A DNA stretch of 64,000 nucleotides from JAKAFX01 sp049965715 (GCA_049965715.1 JBMFWA010000002.1:62001-126000); one strand, 5' to 3'. Positions 42,636-50,629 are shown, counted from the first letter of the stretch. Program-made: numbers and translations. The notes: generated from the letters alone by a model not told the origin.

Positions 42636-43124
42636 TTACATGTAAATGACCTGTTGATCTGTAACAACAGGTCCTTCAGTTTTCATAGTGCCGAAATAGA
42701 ATTTCCAGGCGAAGTTGTGGAAATATAATACTCCATTCTGGGTGAATTCCTGCCCGTACGTATTAAACACAAAGAAAGTCTCATTCATGGCGGCGTCGGC
42801 GCTTCCGTTTGAAGCCATGCCGCTTGTGAAGTTACCATTATCACGCGATATATTCTGCTGAAACGCAGATGTATTTTCCGTTTTCCAGAAAAACTGCATC
42901 ACTGCGTTTGTATAGAAAGAAACGTTGATGGGGGCACCAGTTTGATTCTGATTGTATCTGACGCTAATCTGCGCTATCTCTTCGTATACCACCGATTATG
43001 TCAGAAACGGACTGCGCTTCTTGTTGTTATGATGATTTATGACAGAGACTGTGATCAGGGATGCGGCAACAATAACCACCACAATAAAAGCCAGCATGAA
43101 CATTTTATTGCCCCCAGTTAGCAT
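42636..43124 (-). pseudogene. Signal-anchored surface protein interrupted by in-frame TAA
   Basis: A strong start is present: AAAGGAGGT lies before ATG at 43122-43124, followed by 42 codons encoding a short polar start, a hydrophobic anchor (MFMLAFIVVVIVAASLI) and a basic end (HHNNKKRS). Then comes TAA at 42996-42998, and the same frame continues without a break for 120 codons as an outside-type protein with several N-x-S/T sites (VSFYTNAVMQFFWKTENTS, FNTYGQEFTQNGVLYFHN) to a stop at 42636. One point mutation therefore seems to have split a 163-codon gene. Two separate genes are less likely because the second part has no ribosome-binding site and no anchor. Confidence 0.65.
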
Positions 43125-43350
43125 TTTAATTACCTCCTTTATAAATACCGGGATAAATAAATAAACAGTCATTGCTATAAATCTTTGACGATTTCTGCTT
43201 GAGAGTAAACGTTCTCTTCAAGTTCCATACCCATCGTTGGCGTTTTCCTTGGAAGTGACGCTACATTTCAATGATACTTCATGTTTTCGGTTCAGTACTG
43301 GATTTGAGAGAAGAATCAAATAAATATTGGCAATGCCTAATAATAGGATA

Positions 43351-43363
43351 ATTTATATATAAC
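43351..43363 (+). promoter_or_regulatory. TATA box of the lipase-like gene
   Basis: ATTTATATATAAC lies 20-32 bases before the ATG at 43383, so the transcript is probably leaderless or nearly so. The rest of 43125-43382 holds AT-rich divergent promoter DNA and no gene. Confidence 0.6.
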
Positions 43364-43382
43364 GCCCATCATAACTCTAGGT

Positions 43383-44279
43383 ATGCGAGGCAAATCGTTT
43401 GTATGTTTTATTTCGGTGATAGTGAGTCTTGTAATGATTTCGTCCGGAGGTATGTATGTGCCTCAGAGCCTTCATGATGTTGCCCTGCCACTTTCTTCTG
43501 CCAGTTCCCAGAATACGTATGTCCTCCTAGTACATGGATATTCGCCCGGTGATCTTTCTGGAACCCCGAGCACAGGCACCTGGACTGGGGGCGTGAATTT
43601 CAAGCAGCAGCTGATAGACGCAGGATACACGGTGGGGGTTGTCTCCTACTATGGAGCTTTCAGCATTTCCTTCAATAACGGTTATACTTATTACAATAAC
43701 TCCTACTTTGGTACAGCGAATACCCCTATCCAGAATATAGGTATGCAGATGGGAATTGCCCTCGGGAAGATATTTTCTTCAGGAACAGCTACTGTTGATA
43801 TAGTCGCACATAGCATGGGAGGACTTGTCGTCCTGTATGCACTTGAACACTACCATTACTCACAGATCGATCTAAAAAATGTTATTTTTATCGCTACCCC
43901 TTTTGGTGGTTCCCCGTTTGCTAACGTGGCTCAGTATCTTGGACTCAGCAGTACCGTTGGTCAGCAAGCATACCAGATGGTTGCAGGTTCTGCTTTCCTC
44001 AGTGCTCTGGATAATGCTGCAGGCAACGCAGTGAATAATTACCCGGATACTGTATGGACAGTATTTGCCGGGAATTACGACCCATGGTGGGGATACATCT
44101 TCTTCAACGGCCAGAACGACGGTGTGGTGTCCGTAAGATCTGCGACCTATCTGGGCTATAACAACCTGTACATATTTCCAGATCTGCACACCGGATTCCT
44201 TGATGGACTGACTTGGGGAGGCATATCTTATTTCGAGGATCAGAATGTTGCCAATGTCATGCTTGCTGTTTTAGGATAG
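43383..44279 (+). CDS. Secreted lipase-like alpha/beta hydrolase
   Basis: 298 residues with a signal peptide (about residues 1-25, FVCFISVIVSLVMISSGG). The mature part is an alpha/beta hydrolase of the PGAP1/triacylglycerol lipase type: oxyanion strand VLLVHGYSPGD near residue 48, nucleophile elbow VAHSMGGLVV near residue 142 (serine), aspartate in GQNDGVVS near residue 243, and histidine in DLHTGF near residue 266. All three triad members are present. It likely acts outside the cell on lipids or esters; acid stability would be expected but cannot be seen. A stretch of A's follows the stop. Confidence 0.82.
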   Translation: MRGKSFVCFISVIVSLVMISSGGMYVPQSLHDVALPLSSASSQNTYVLLVHGYSPGDLSGTPSTGTWTGGVNFKQQLIDAGYTVGVVSYYGAFSISFNNGYTYYNNSYFGTANTPIQNIGMQMGIALGKIFSSGTATVDIVAHSMGGLVVLYALEHYHYSQIDLKNVIFIATPFGGSPFANVAQYLGLSSTVGQQAYQMVAGSAFLSALDNAAGNAVNNYPDTVWTVFAGNYDPWWGYIFFNGQNDGVVSVRSATYLGYNNLYIFPDLHTGFLDGLTWGGISYFEDQNVANVMLAVLG

Positions 44280-44285
44280 TTTCCT

Positions 44286-44295
44286 AAAAAAAAAA
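44286..44295 (-). terminator. Oligo-T terminator of the uS13-rpoD operon
   Basis: A run of ten A's on the plus strand, thus T10 on the minus strand, lies about 90 bases after the rpoD stop. It is a good archaeal terminator for the operon and also lies just after the converging lipase gene. Confidence 0.5.
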
Positions 44296-44382
44296 TAAGG
44301 CACAAAATATAGTGATCAGCAGACTGGCAAGAGACAATCGATGTCATTTTCTGGATAATATTTCGGTTGTGATGAATGATGC

Positions 44383-45204
44383 TTAATCAGTGGTCACAAT
44401 GCTTTCGTGCAGGACATCAAGCCTCTGGGGCAGTCTTCTCAGGGTGTACTCCAGAACTTCCAGTGCTTTGAGCGAACCGTCCGTCTCGAATTTGAATATG
44501 AATTCGGTGTCATCTTCCTTTATTTTTACAGATGGTTCATCAAACAGATAGTGAGAGAGTTTGCATGGGAAATCATCAGTGAACACTATGGAGTTTTTAT
44601 CCTCTTTTAACACGGATTTTGGACACTTTTCCTTGATCTCGGCCCATCTCTCAAAGTTCTCTTTTTCCACCGAGAATTCCCTGTGATATTTGTATGCCAC
44701 ACCGGAAGTCACCTGCCATTTTGCATGATCCTTTGCACGTCCCATTATGGCCTCAGCAGTGACAAGCATTGCCTGCTTCTTCCCAAGTTTCACGATTGGA
44801 ATTTCCAGGTCAGTCGGTAAAATGTCTGGATTTGATACGGGCTGTATGTCTCCGGAAGTCACAAGCGCAGGTCCGAGTTTATTTATTGAAAAGCTCACAG
44901 TACAGAGTGGACATCCGGCTCCGTTGCAGGAGCATTCGTCCCTGAAATTGATGTTCAGGTCTGTCTTTATGGGAATCAGTGCCAGCCTGTGGGCAACCAT
45001 TTCGTCAAACAGTGGAAGGGAGGAATCATAAACATTTCCCTCCTTGTCCCTTATCTGGCCGTGGTGAATAACGACCTTATCTATTGCAAGTTTTGGAATG
45101 TCAGAAACCAGCGTGCGCCTTATGGCGTTTGCCACAGATGGCGTTATCCCATTTATGGAAAACCTGATGAACCTGTCCGATGATTCCAATATTTTTATAC
45201 TCAT
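44383..45204 (-). CDS. rpoD: DNA-directed RNA polymerase subunit D
   Basis: Alpha-like RNAP assembly subunit. Signature SVANAIRRTLVSDIPKLAI near residue 24. The iron-sulfur domain is present: DECSCNGAGCPLC near residue 94 holds four cysteines, and a further cysteine-rich part is absent. The last segment LKALEVLEYTLRRLPQRL forms the dimer helix with subunit L. The frame continues upstream to 45234, but ATG at 45202-45204 lies 4 bases after the uS11 stop with GGAGAG 9 bases before it, so MSIKIL is preferred. Confidence 0.96.
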   Translation of the reverse strand: MSIKILESSDRFIRFSINGITPSVANAIRRTLVSDIPKLAIDKVVIHHGQIRDKEGNVYDSSLPLFDEMVAHRLALIPIKTDLNINFRDECSCNGAGCPLCTVSFSINKLGPALVTSGDIQPVSNPDILPTDLEIPIVKLGKKQAMLVTAEAIMGRAKDHAKWQVTSGVAYKYHREFSVEKENFERWAEIKEKCPKSVLKEDKNSIVFTDDFPCKLSHYLFDEPSVKIKEDDTEFIFKFETDGSLKALEVLEYTLRRLPQRLDVLHESIVTTD

Positions 45205-45208
45205 CTGA

Positions 45209-45592
45209 TTAGACTCTCCTTCCCCTCTTTCCACCTTTTTTCTTTGTGCCGTCGTGCGGGATTGGTGTTACCTCTTCTATTCTCACAATCTTGAATCCTG
45301 CTCTGGAGAGTGCCCTGATTGCGGACTGTGCACCAGGACCTGGTATCTTCGACTTGTTTCCGCCTGGAGCCCTGACTTTTATTATAAGATCTGTGATTTC
45401 CCTTTCCCTGAGCTTGTCTGAAACCAGATCAGCTGCCTTCATGGCTGCGTAAGGACTTGATTCATCCCTGTCATTTTTCACAACCATGCCGCCTGTCGCC
45501 TTTGCTATCGTTTCGGCGCCTGTAACATCAGTCACAAGAATAATCGTGTTATTCTGTGATGAAAAAATGTGAGCGATACCAGTCTTGTTCAT
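45209..45592 (-). CDS. rps11: Small ribosomal subunit protein uS11
   Basis: 127 residues: AHIFSSQNNTIILVTDVTGAE, KVRAPGGNKSKIPGPGAQSAIRA (in parts) and the basic tail KKGGKRGRRV are typical uS11. It overlaps rps4 by 4 bases and is followed by rpoD after a few bases. The order uS13-uS4-uS11-rpoD is the conserved archaeal one. Confidence 0.97.
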   Translation of the reverse strand: MNKTGIAHIFSSQNNTIILVTDVTGAETIAKATGGMVVKNDRDESSPYAAMKAADLVSDKLREREITDLIIKVRAPGGNKSKIPGPGAQSAIRALSRAGFKIVRIEEVTPIPHDGTKKKGGKRGRRV

Positions 45593-46191
45593 TGTTTATC
45601 ATCCCCTTCCTGTTCCTGCTGACCCTCTTCAGCAGTCTCTGGTTTCTCTTCCCCGGCTCCGCCTGAAATCAGCACCCTTCTGAGGGGATGGTCTTCATCC
45701 GATATTGGCGAATGCGGGTTGTAATCCACCGTTTCCTCGAAAGATCGTTCTACCAGTATGCTTGGGATATTCACTATTCTGCCATTCATTAGGATCTGGC
45801 CATGAGTTATGAGTTGTCTTGCCTGTTTCGGGGTCCCGGCAAGGTGTTTCCTGAATACGACGGTCTGAAGTCTCCTCGCGAGGATTGATTCCACTGTAAG
45901 CGAAAGAATGTCATCCAGCGTTGCATTCGTACCAAGTATGCCGTACCTGTTGAGCCTGTTGATCATGTTCTGGAACTGAACTCTAGAATTCTCGTCGTTT
46001 GTTCTCATCTTTGCCTGAAGACTTCTCGCCTGTGTCCTGAATGAATCAAGCAGTGACTGCGATTTCCACAGTTCCCTCTTGTTTTTCAATCCATAATCAT
46101 TCAGCAGCTTTCTCTCTTCATCAATTCTGGTCTTCTCCCATGGATGTCTTGGGGTGGAATATTTTTTTCTTTGAAATTTAGGATCTCCCAT
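45589..46191 (-). CDS. rps4: Small ribosomal subunit protein uS4
   Basis: 200 residues. The S4 RNA-binding domain is ILARRLQTVVFRKHLAGTPKQARQLITHGQILMNGRIV (seen in parts) from about residue 107. The last 25 residues are Glu/Gln-rich (ETAEEGQQEQEGDD) and not part of the common core. It starts 11 bases after uS13 and overlaps uS11 by 4. Confidence 0.97.
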   Translation of the reverse strand: MGDPKFQRKKYSTPRHPWEKTRIDEERKLLNDYGLKNKRELWKSQSLLDSFRTQARSLQAKMRTNDENSRVQFQNMINRLNRYGILGTNATLDDILSLTVESILARRLQTVVFRKHLAGTPKQARQLITHGQILMNGRIVNIPSILVERSFEETVDYNPHSPISDEDHPLRRVLISGGAGEEKPETAEEGQQEQEGDDKQ

Positions 46192-46202
46192 AATTTTTCA
46201 CC

Positions 46203-46793
46203 TTAAGCCTTCTGCTGCGGGGCCTCTTTCTTCTTTATTACCCCGATGGCAAGACCTTTTCTTCCATTTGATCTTGTCCTCTGCCCTCTAACCTTATGCC
46301 CTGTTTCGTGCCTTACACCCTTGTAGGACCTTACCTTCCTCATCATGTTGATATCATCCTGCAGCTGGAGGTCAAGATCATTGGAGATCAGGTTATATGA
46401 TCTACCTGAGACAATCTCTGATCTGTGGTTTAAAGCCCACTCAGGAATGCCTTCATACTCCTTGCTCTCAAGATAAGTTCTGACTTTGTCAAGCGTAACT
46501 TCATCCAGGTCTCCTATTCTCTTTTTTCCGTCAATACCAAGCTTCTTGATTATAACATCCGCCAGTCTCATGCCTATTCCCTTAACATCGCTCAATGCGT
46601 TCCTGACGTTTCTTTCGCCGTCCAGATCCCTGTTTCCAATTCTGACAATGTATAGGAAATTCTCGTTTTCCTTTGGAACTTCCTTTGGTTTCTTCTCTAC
46701 CTTCTGTTCATCTTTTTTCTTGTCAGCCTTAGGGCTCTTCTTCGGTGTTTTCTTTATTTCCTGAGGTTTAACATCTTCCTTTTCCTGATCCAT
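46203..46793 (-). CDS. rps13: Small ribosomal subunit protein uS13 with lysine-rich N-terminal extension
   Basis: The core from residue 47 (FLYIVRIGNRDLDG, then GIGMRLADVI, SYKGVRHETGHKVRGQRTRSNGR) is a normal archaeal uS13 of about 150 residues. Residues 1-45 are almost entirely Lys, Glu, Pro and Asp (KKTPKKSPKADKKKDEQ), a disordered tail that the usual protein lacks. ATG at 46791-46793 has GGCGGGA upstream. TATA-like TATATCTTTTAATAT lies about 60 bases before the start. First gene of the uS13-uS4-uS11-rpoD operon. 46794-47005 contains this promoter and no gene. Confidence 0.95.
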   Translation of the reverse strand: MDQEKEDVKPQEIKKTPKKSPKADKKKDEQKVEKKPKEVPKENENFLYIVRIGNRDLDGERNVRNALSDVKGIGMRLADVIIKKLGIDGKKRIGDLDEVTLDKVRTYLESKEYEGIPEWALNHRSEIVSGRSYNLISNDLDLQLQDDINMMRKVRSYKGVRHETGHKVRGQRTRSNGRKGLAIGVIKKKEAPQQKA

Positions 46794-47005
46794 GGAATCA
46801 AATCCCGCCTGATCTACTTACCAAGTCGAATACCTACATTCATTTCATATTAAAAGATATATCGTTTTGAAATCATATTGAGGAATCAGCAGAAGAGCCC
46901 GCAAAACATGGAGTTGCCAGTATTCTTCGTAACAATCTATGAACGGGATGGAGTGATGCAATTGATGAGAATTTTCCTTCATTCTGAGTTATACACTGAT
47001 GGAGT

Positions 47006-47311
47006 CTACCTGTAGTTCGTAAACAGCCTGTGATCCTCTTTCCCGTCAAGAAGGCCGATTCTGACTCCAGCATCTATCCATCCATAGGCATAGTTTATGG
47101 CAGCGAAGGATCTGACATAGTCGCCTGACTTGAAAAAATACTGGGAATCACTGATGTAATTATGAATCATATCCAAGAAGTCCTTTGCGGCAATTTCAAG
47201 AAAAGAGCCTTTGGGCTGACCTACTGAAATCTTTTTCATGGCCTCCTCCTCAATTGACAGATACCTTTCAAGCGCGATTTTGAGTTCAGATGCAGATTCA
47301 TCCATAGTCAT
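47006..47311 (-). CDS. DUF357 family protein
   Basis: About 101 residues from the preferred start MTMDES. The family pattern is a helical bundle with ALERYLSIEEEAMKKI and, near the end, YFFKSGDYVRSFAAINYAYGW followed by DAGVRIGLLDG. The function of DUF357 is unknown. The open frame runs 24 codons further upstream to 47383, but that part is hydrophobic and not family-like. It is a lone gene between rps13 and a gene-poor stretch. Confidence 0.85.
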   Translation of the reverse strand: MTMDESASELKIALERYLSIEEEAMKKISVGQPKGSFLEIAAKDFLDMIHNYISDSQYFFKSGDYVRSFAAINYAYGWIDAGVRIGLLDGKEDHRLFTNYR

Positions 47312-47383
47312 CAACCATGGAATTATGATTGGTATATATCTTAATCGAGATGTTATGCCTTGGGTATAAAAATTGCCCAGCAA

Positions 47384-47820
47384 ATAGTCATGCGAGAGAA
47401 AATTTACTTATAGCTTGGAAAAGTATATTTCCTGATCACCCCTGTTTCGAATTCTCGCTTACCCGTATGTTGGTTCTGAAGGAGCAAATGTGAGGTTTGA
47501 TGCAACGTCAAGAAAACTCAACGCTGTCTCAGACTTTCAACACACATCCTTCCAGTAGCGGAGTGATGGAATCGTTGATAATCAACTTGATAGCTGGACT
47601 CAACGCCTCCATAAGATATGAGGGTAACAATTTCATTTTCTGGCAGAGCTTCATTATGTGATAAAGAAGTTTCTGGTTTTGAGCAAACCTGACAACAGAC
47701 TGGAGAGATTCATTCACGAAAAAATGGAATTGGTGAAGCTCAAGCTACCTGCTGTTAAAATACCAATTCAGCACAGCGTTATGTTAGCAAATACATAAAT
47801 ACCAAGGAACCCTAATCAGC
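47384..47820. other. Gene-poor region with a possible decayed frame
   Basis: No complete gene is visible. On the plus strand about 47640-47798 a coherent-looking frame reads ELHYVIKKFLVLSKPDN and ERFIHEKMELVKLKLPAVK to a TAA, preceded by a stop and lacking any start. It may be the 3' end of a decayed transposase or other gene, but I cannot assign it. A 62-codon minus frame overlaps it and is not convincing. Confidence 0.35.
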
Positions 47821-48156
47821 ATGCAAATGAAAAGCAATTCCCCCGGTAAGAATATAAAATATAGGAGACCCTATGGATTTAGCCCCCAGAGACCTGATAC
47901 AAAGCCTGTTGCAAGGTCCAAGAAACTTGATATGAGGAAGATGGATGAATTTAACTTCATGCTGTCAAAGGCTGTCGAATCACTTCCGGATAGCATCAGG
48001 GGCCAGATAAAGGGGAGCATATATTCAATGGCATCAAGAAAGGGTGCAAAAGAAGCGAAGGACTATATAATCAAAAAATTCCAGGAAGGCGTCATTGATG
48101 CCAGCATGGAAAAGAAGCTTCTTGATCTTCTGTATGATTACAGCAAGTATAGATAA
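47821..48156 (+). CDS. Small basic protein of unknown function
   Basis: 111 residues. The first 45 are basic and disordered-looking (NIKYRRPYGFSPQRPDTK); the rest is helical (ESLPDSIRGQIKGSIYSMA, then LLDLLYDYSKYR). No motif is recognised. Its place before the next unknown gene, eS8 and SRP19 suggests a nucleic-acid or translation role, only by context. A TATA-like CATAAATACC lies about 25 bases upstream. Confidence 0.6.
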   Translation: MQMKSNSPGKNIKYRRPYGFSPQRPDTKPVARSKKLDMRKMDEFNFMLSKAVESLPDSIRGQIKGSIYSMASRKGAKEAKDYIIKKFQEGVIDASMEKKLLDLLYDYSKYR

Positions 48157-48182
48157 CCCAAAGCAATTATGTATTAAAACGG

Positions 48183-48737
48183 GTGTGGAAAACATTGATT
48201 CACGTCGTGGGAGATCTGTGTGCAACGGGTAAAGGTGAACGTAACTTTCCTGTTTCTGATTTTATTAAATATATTGGAAACATAAAATTCGATCGTGGAT
48301 ACATAATCACCACAGAGCCTGAAAAAACCTCCAGAACAGAGGAGATCGGATCAATAGTGGACAGTTATCCATCCATCGGTGTGCATCGCGTGGAAATTTC
48401 CGAATATTCCTCAAGGCTCAATAACTCAAAGGCAGAGATGGAAAAGTCTCCTGAAGGGCTTGTCAAGTTGAATATAATAGATATGATCGATTCCTCGATA
48501 ACCAAATACCTGAGTTCATACTGGAAGAACCCGGAGGGAGTCAATTCTGAACTTACCGATTCAGTCTTCAAGGCGAAGCACACTCTCGTGTCCGAATTTT
48601 TCTACGATCTGGAAAAGCTTCTATGGATCGAACCGAATAAGCAGATACTTGATTTCCTCAACAGACAGGGAACCGGATACAATGTACTCGCAATTGTTGA
48701 CCCGGAGAGGAAGTACTGGCTGGTTTCCAAACTCTAA
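48183..48737 (+). CDS. Protein of unknown function (about 180 aa)
   Basis: A soluble alpha/beta-looking protein. HVVGDLCATGKGERNFPVSDFI at the start resembles a small nucleotide or acid-phosphatase-like strand-loop but carries no P-loop consensus. Later parts are DRGYIITTEPEKT, GVHRVEISEY, KLLWIEPNKQILDFLN and VLAIVDPERKYWLV. No family is recognised. Start is uncertain: GTG at 48183 or TTG at 48195 (IHVVGDL), for which GGTGTGG would serve as SD. Confidence 0.6.
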   Translation: MWKTLIHVVGDLCATGKGERNFPVSDFIKYIGNIKFDRGYIITTEPEKTSRTEEIGSIVDSYPSIGVHRVEISEYSSRLNNSKAEMEKSPEGLVKLNIIDMIDSSITKYLSSYWKNPEGVNSELTDSVFKAKHTLVSEFFYDLEKLLWIEPNKQILDFLNRQGTGYNVLAIVDPERKYWLVSKL

Positions 48738-48832
48738 CTTTCACATTTATTGTATTCCCTCGGAAGCAGTGTTGCTTTCCTATCTGACCTTTCCGCTTCA
48801 TTTTATATAGAACTTTTTGATAAGGGAGTGAA

Positions 48833-49210
48833 ATGACAATATTCATGGGCAAACCTTCACGGAAATTTACTGGAGGAAAAAGAAGACAGGCCAGAATCAA
48901 GAGAAGATATGAGCTCGGACGCGAGCCCACTCTCACCAGGATTGGCCCAATCTCCAGAAAGGTTATTAGAGGCATGGGCGGAAACAGGAAAGTCGTCCTT
49001 ATGAACTCCAATCTTGCAAACGTTTACAACCCAAAGGAGAAGAAGATGTTCAGGGCAACCATAATTACGGCCAAGGAGAACCCCGCCAACCCTCACTATG
49101 TTCAGAGAAACATAATGAATAAGGGAACGGTAATCAAGACAGACATAGGCGATGCAAAAATCACATCAAGACCTGGACAGGATGGGATAATCAACGCCGT
49201 ACTGTTATGA
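48833..49210 (+). CDS. rps8e: Small ribosomal subunit protein eS8
   Basis: 125 residues, archaeal eS8. Signature: SRKFTGGKRRQARIKRRYELGREP near the N-terminus (in parts), KVVLMNSNLANVYNP, and NKGTVIKTDIGDAKITSRPGQDG. GGGAGTG precedes the ATG by about 4 bases. A second ATG 12 bases later (MGKPSRK) is a possible start. It overlaps srp19 by 4 bases. Confidence 0.96.
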   Translation: MTIFMGKPSRKFTGGKRRQARIKRRYELGREPTLTRIGPISRKVIRGMGGNRKVVLMNSNLANVYNPKEKKMFRATIITAKENPANPHYVQRNIMNKGTVIKTDIGDAKITSRPGQDGIINAVLL

Positions 49211-49467
49211 AGATAACGATTTATTCCGAATATTTTGACTCAAAACTTTCCAGATCGAAGGGCAGAAGGATATCCAGGGAGTCTGCCCAGAAGTTCTCCA
49301 CGCCTGCGCTTGACGAGATATTGAGATCGCTCAATGTCAAGTACGAATCCAGGGAGGGATTCTATCCAAGGGTACCGTGGAAGAAGTGCACCATATATGA
49401 TATAGAGAGCAGCGTACGCAAATCTACGCTTTTAAAGATGATCGAAAAGAAACTGCTCACGAAGTAG
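49207..49467 (+). CDS. srp19: Signal recognition particle protein SRP19
   Basis: 86 residues. IYSEYFDSKLSRSKGRRISRESA contains the conserved YFDSxxSRxxGRR RNA-binding signature, followed by TPALDEILRSLNV and FYPRVPWKKCTI. It promotes SRP54 binding to 7S RNA. It overlaps eS8 by 4 bases, an arrangement seen in other archaea, and converges on priL with an 11-base overlap. Confidence 0.95.
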   Translation: MKITIYSEYFDSKLSRSKGRRISRESAQKFSTPALDEILRSLNVKYESREGFYPRVPWKKCTIYDIESSVRKSTLLKMIEKKLLTK

Positions 49468-50470
49468 GCTGCTTTTTTTCAGCAGCAACCTTCTGGTCCC
49501 TCATTTTCTTTATCTGGTAATACCTGAGGGGGTGTTTCAGCCATTCCTGGTTGCACAGGGGATCATCGCCCTTGTAGCAGAGATGGTTTGACAGCAGGAC
49601 AGAGCATTTTGGCGGAGAATATACCGTGCCGGATATGCCTCCGGTGATGTGATTAACCTGGTAGGTTGTGAATTTTTCACTGAAATCCGGTGCAGATCTG
49701 AACAATTCAATTATTCCAGGGGCATCCATCCCGATCTTGCTCAGGAAACTGACCAGTGTGAATCTTGCCATGTGCGGCAGGTTCACTCCGTCCCTCATAT
49801 CGTTGATGTAATGTGTGATGCATGGGGGGAATTTTGATGAGTCGATGCTCCCCAGTTCAATCCTGTTCTTTTTCCTGCTCTCTATGAACTGCTGCTTTAT
49901 GCTGTACAGGAATTCCTCAATGCTCGAAAGCGCCTTCAGAGCCTCGGCTCTATCGATTCTGGAATAAAACTCAAATGACCTGATGACAAACTGTTCCCTT
50001 ATTATCTTTGCCATGGTGTCAGGCTTCAGTTTCACATAGCCGTTCATAGGGTTCTGAAAAACCAGCCTGTACTGGTTTCCCGTAAGTCTCTTTGAACATC
50101 TTATAAAATCAATAACGTTCACTGCAAATTCTTCCCCTGAAATAGACGATTCTACTCCGATGCTGTTTGCATATTTCTCCACAAAGTCCCTGTCCTCTTT
50201 CAGTATGTTGTATTCAGTCAGGTCCCTGAAGAGGTTGATAAACCTGGAGGTCAATGCGGGCTCGTCAATGGCCTTCAGCATCCAGAGGGCCATGAAGTAG
50301 GTCTCCCGAAGGTATTTTGACGCAGGTGATATTTTCTCGCTATCTGACACATCACTGACAAATCCAGTTGCATCAGATCGGACTGTCGCTGACATGCTTG
50401 AGTTTGAGGAGAATGCTTCTCTTACCCAGTCCGGAGATGAAAACCTGCTGTCGCTGAATTCCACTATCAT
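49457..50470 (-). CDS. priL: DNA primase large subunit PriL
   Basis: Regulatory subunit of the archaeal primase. The 337 residues end in the Fe-S domain: FPPCITHYIND near residue 215, SPPKCSVL near residue 287, NHLCYKGDDPLCNQEWLKHPLRYY near residue 296 (in parts), giving four cysteines for a 4Fe-4S cluster. The helical N-terminal half is poorly conserved, as usual. It lies downstream of pepQ on the minus strand, with a 159-base gap that holds a promoter, two palindromes and a hairpin. PriS is not in the window. Confidence 0.92.
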   Translation of the reverse strand: MIVEFSDSRFSSPDWVREAFSSNSSMSATVRSDATGFVSDVSDSEKISPASKYLRETYFMALWMLKAIDEPALTSRFINLFRDLTEYNILKEDRDFVEKYANSIGVESSISGEEFAVNVIDFIRCSKRLTGNQYRLVFQNPMNGYVKLKPDTMAKIIREQFVIRSFEFYSRIDRAEALKALSSIEEFLYSIKQQFIESRKKNRIELGSIDSSKFPPCITHYINDMRDGVNLPHMARFTLVSFLSKIGMDAPGIIELFRSAPDFSEKFTTYQVNHITGGISGTVYSPPKCSVLLSNHLCYKGDDPLCNQEWLKHPLRYYQIKKMRDQKVAAEKKQPTS

Positions 50471-50509
50471 CTATGTATACCTCCAGTTTAACATGCTGAA
50501 GCCACAATT

Positions 50510-50545
50510 ATCCTTAAGGATTGTTGATCCGTACGGATATAAATA
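50510..50545 (-). promoter_or_regulatory. priL promoter with two ATCC-N4-GGAT palindromes
   Basis: Minus-strand TATTTATA (50538-50545) lies about 70 bases before the priL ATG. Immediately downstream are two perfect 12-bp palindromes: ATCCGTACGGAT (50527-50538, touching the TATA box) and ATCCTTAAGGAT (50510-50521). Both have the form ATCC-N4-GGAT and their starts are 17 bases apart. They cover the expected transcription start, where a repressor would block polymerase. The binding protein is unknown. Confidence 0.6.
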
Positions 50546-50549
50546 TGCT

Positions 50550-50591
50550 GCTCTCCACTACTGTCGTTTCGTGACGGGGAGAGCAAAAAAA
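50550..50591 (-). other. Hairpin with T-tract between pepQ and priL
   Basis: GCTCTCC (50550-50556) pairs with GGAGAGC (50578-50584). Inside, CTGTC pairs with GACGG, leaving a 4-base bulge and a 7-base loop. On the minus strand a T7 tract (50585-50591) comes before the hairpin, so the tract probably ends the pepQ transcript and the hairpin lies upstream of the priL TATA box. On the plus strand the hairpin is followed by A's, so it is not an intrinsic terminator there. Confidence 0.4.
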
Positions 50592-50629
50592 TTTGTTATG
50601 TAAATTCGCAGGCTGAGGATGTGCTGGGC

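Noticed and set aside
42996..42998. TAA read as a recoded sense codon in this genome
   Set aside because: TAA ends normal genes such as etfB and pyrC here, and the other interrupted frames show extra lesions; decay explains them better than recoding.
46873..47073. 66-codon minus-strand frame next to the DUF357 gene
   Set aside because: It overlaps the end of the DUF357 gene in another phase and has no supporting features.
50471..50629. Replication origin next to priL
   Set aside because: There are only two short palindromes and a hairpin, no ORB-like repeats and no orc1/cdc6 gene nearby; a promoter-operator is simpler.
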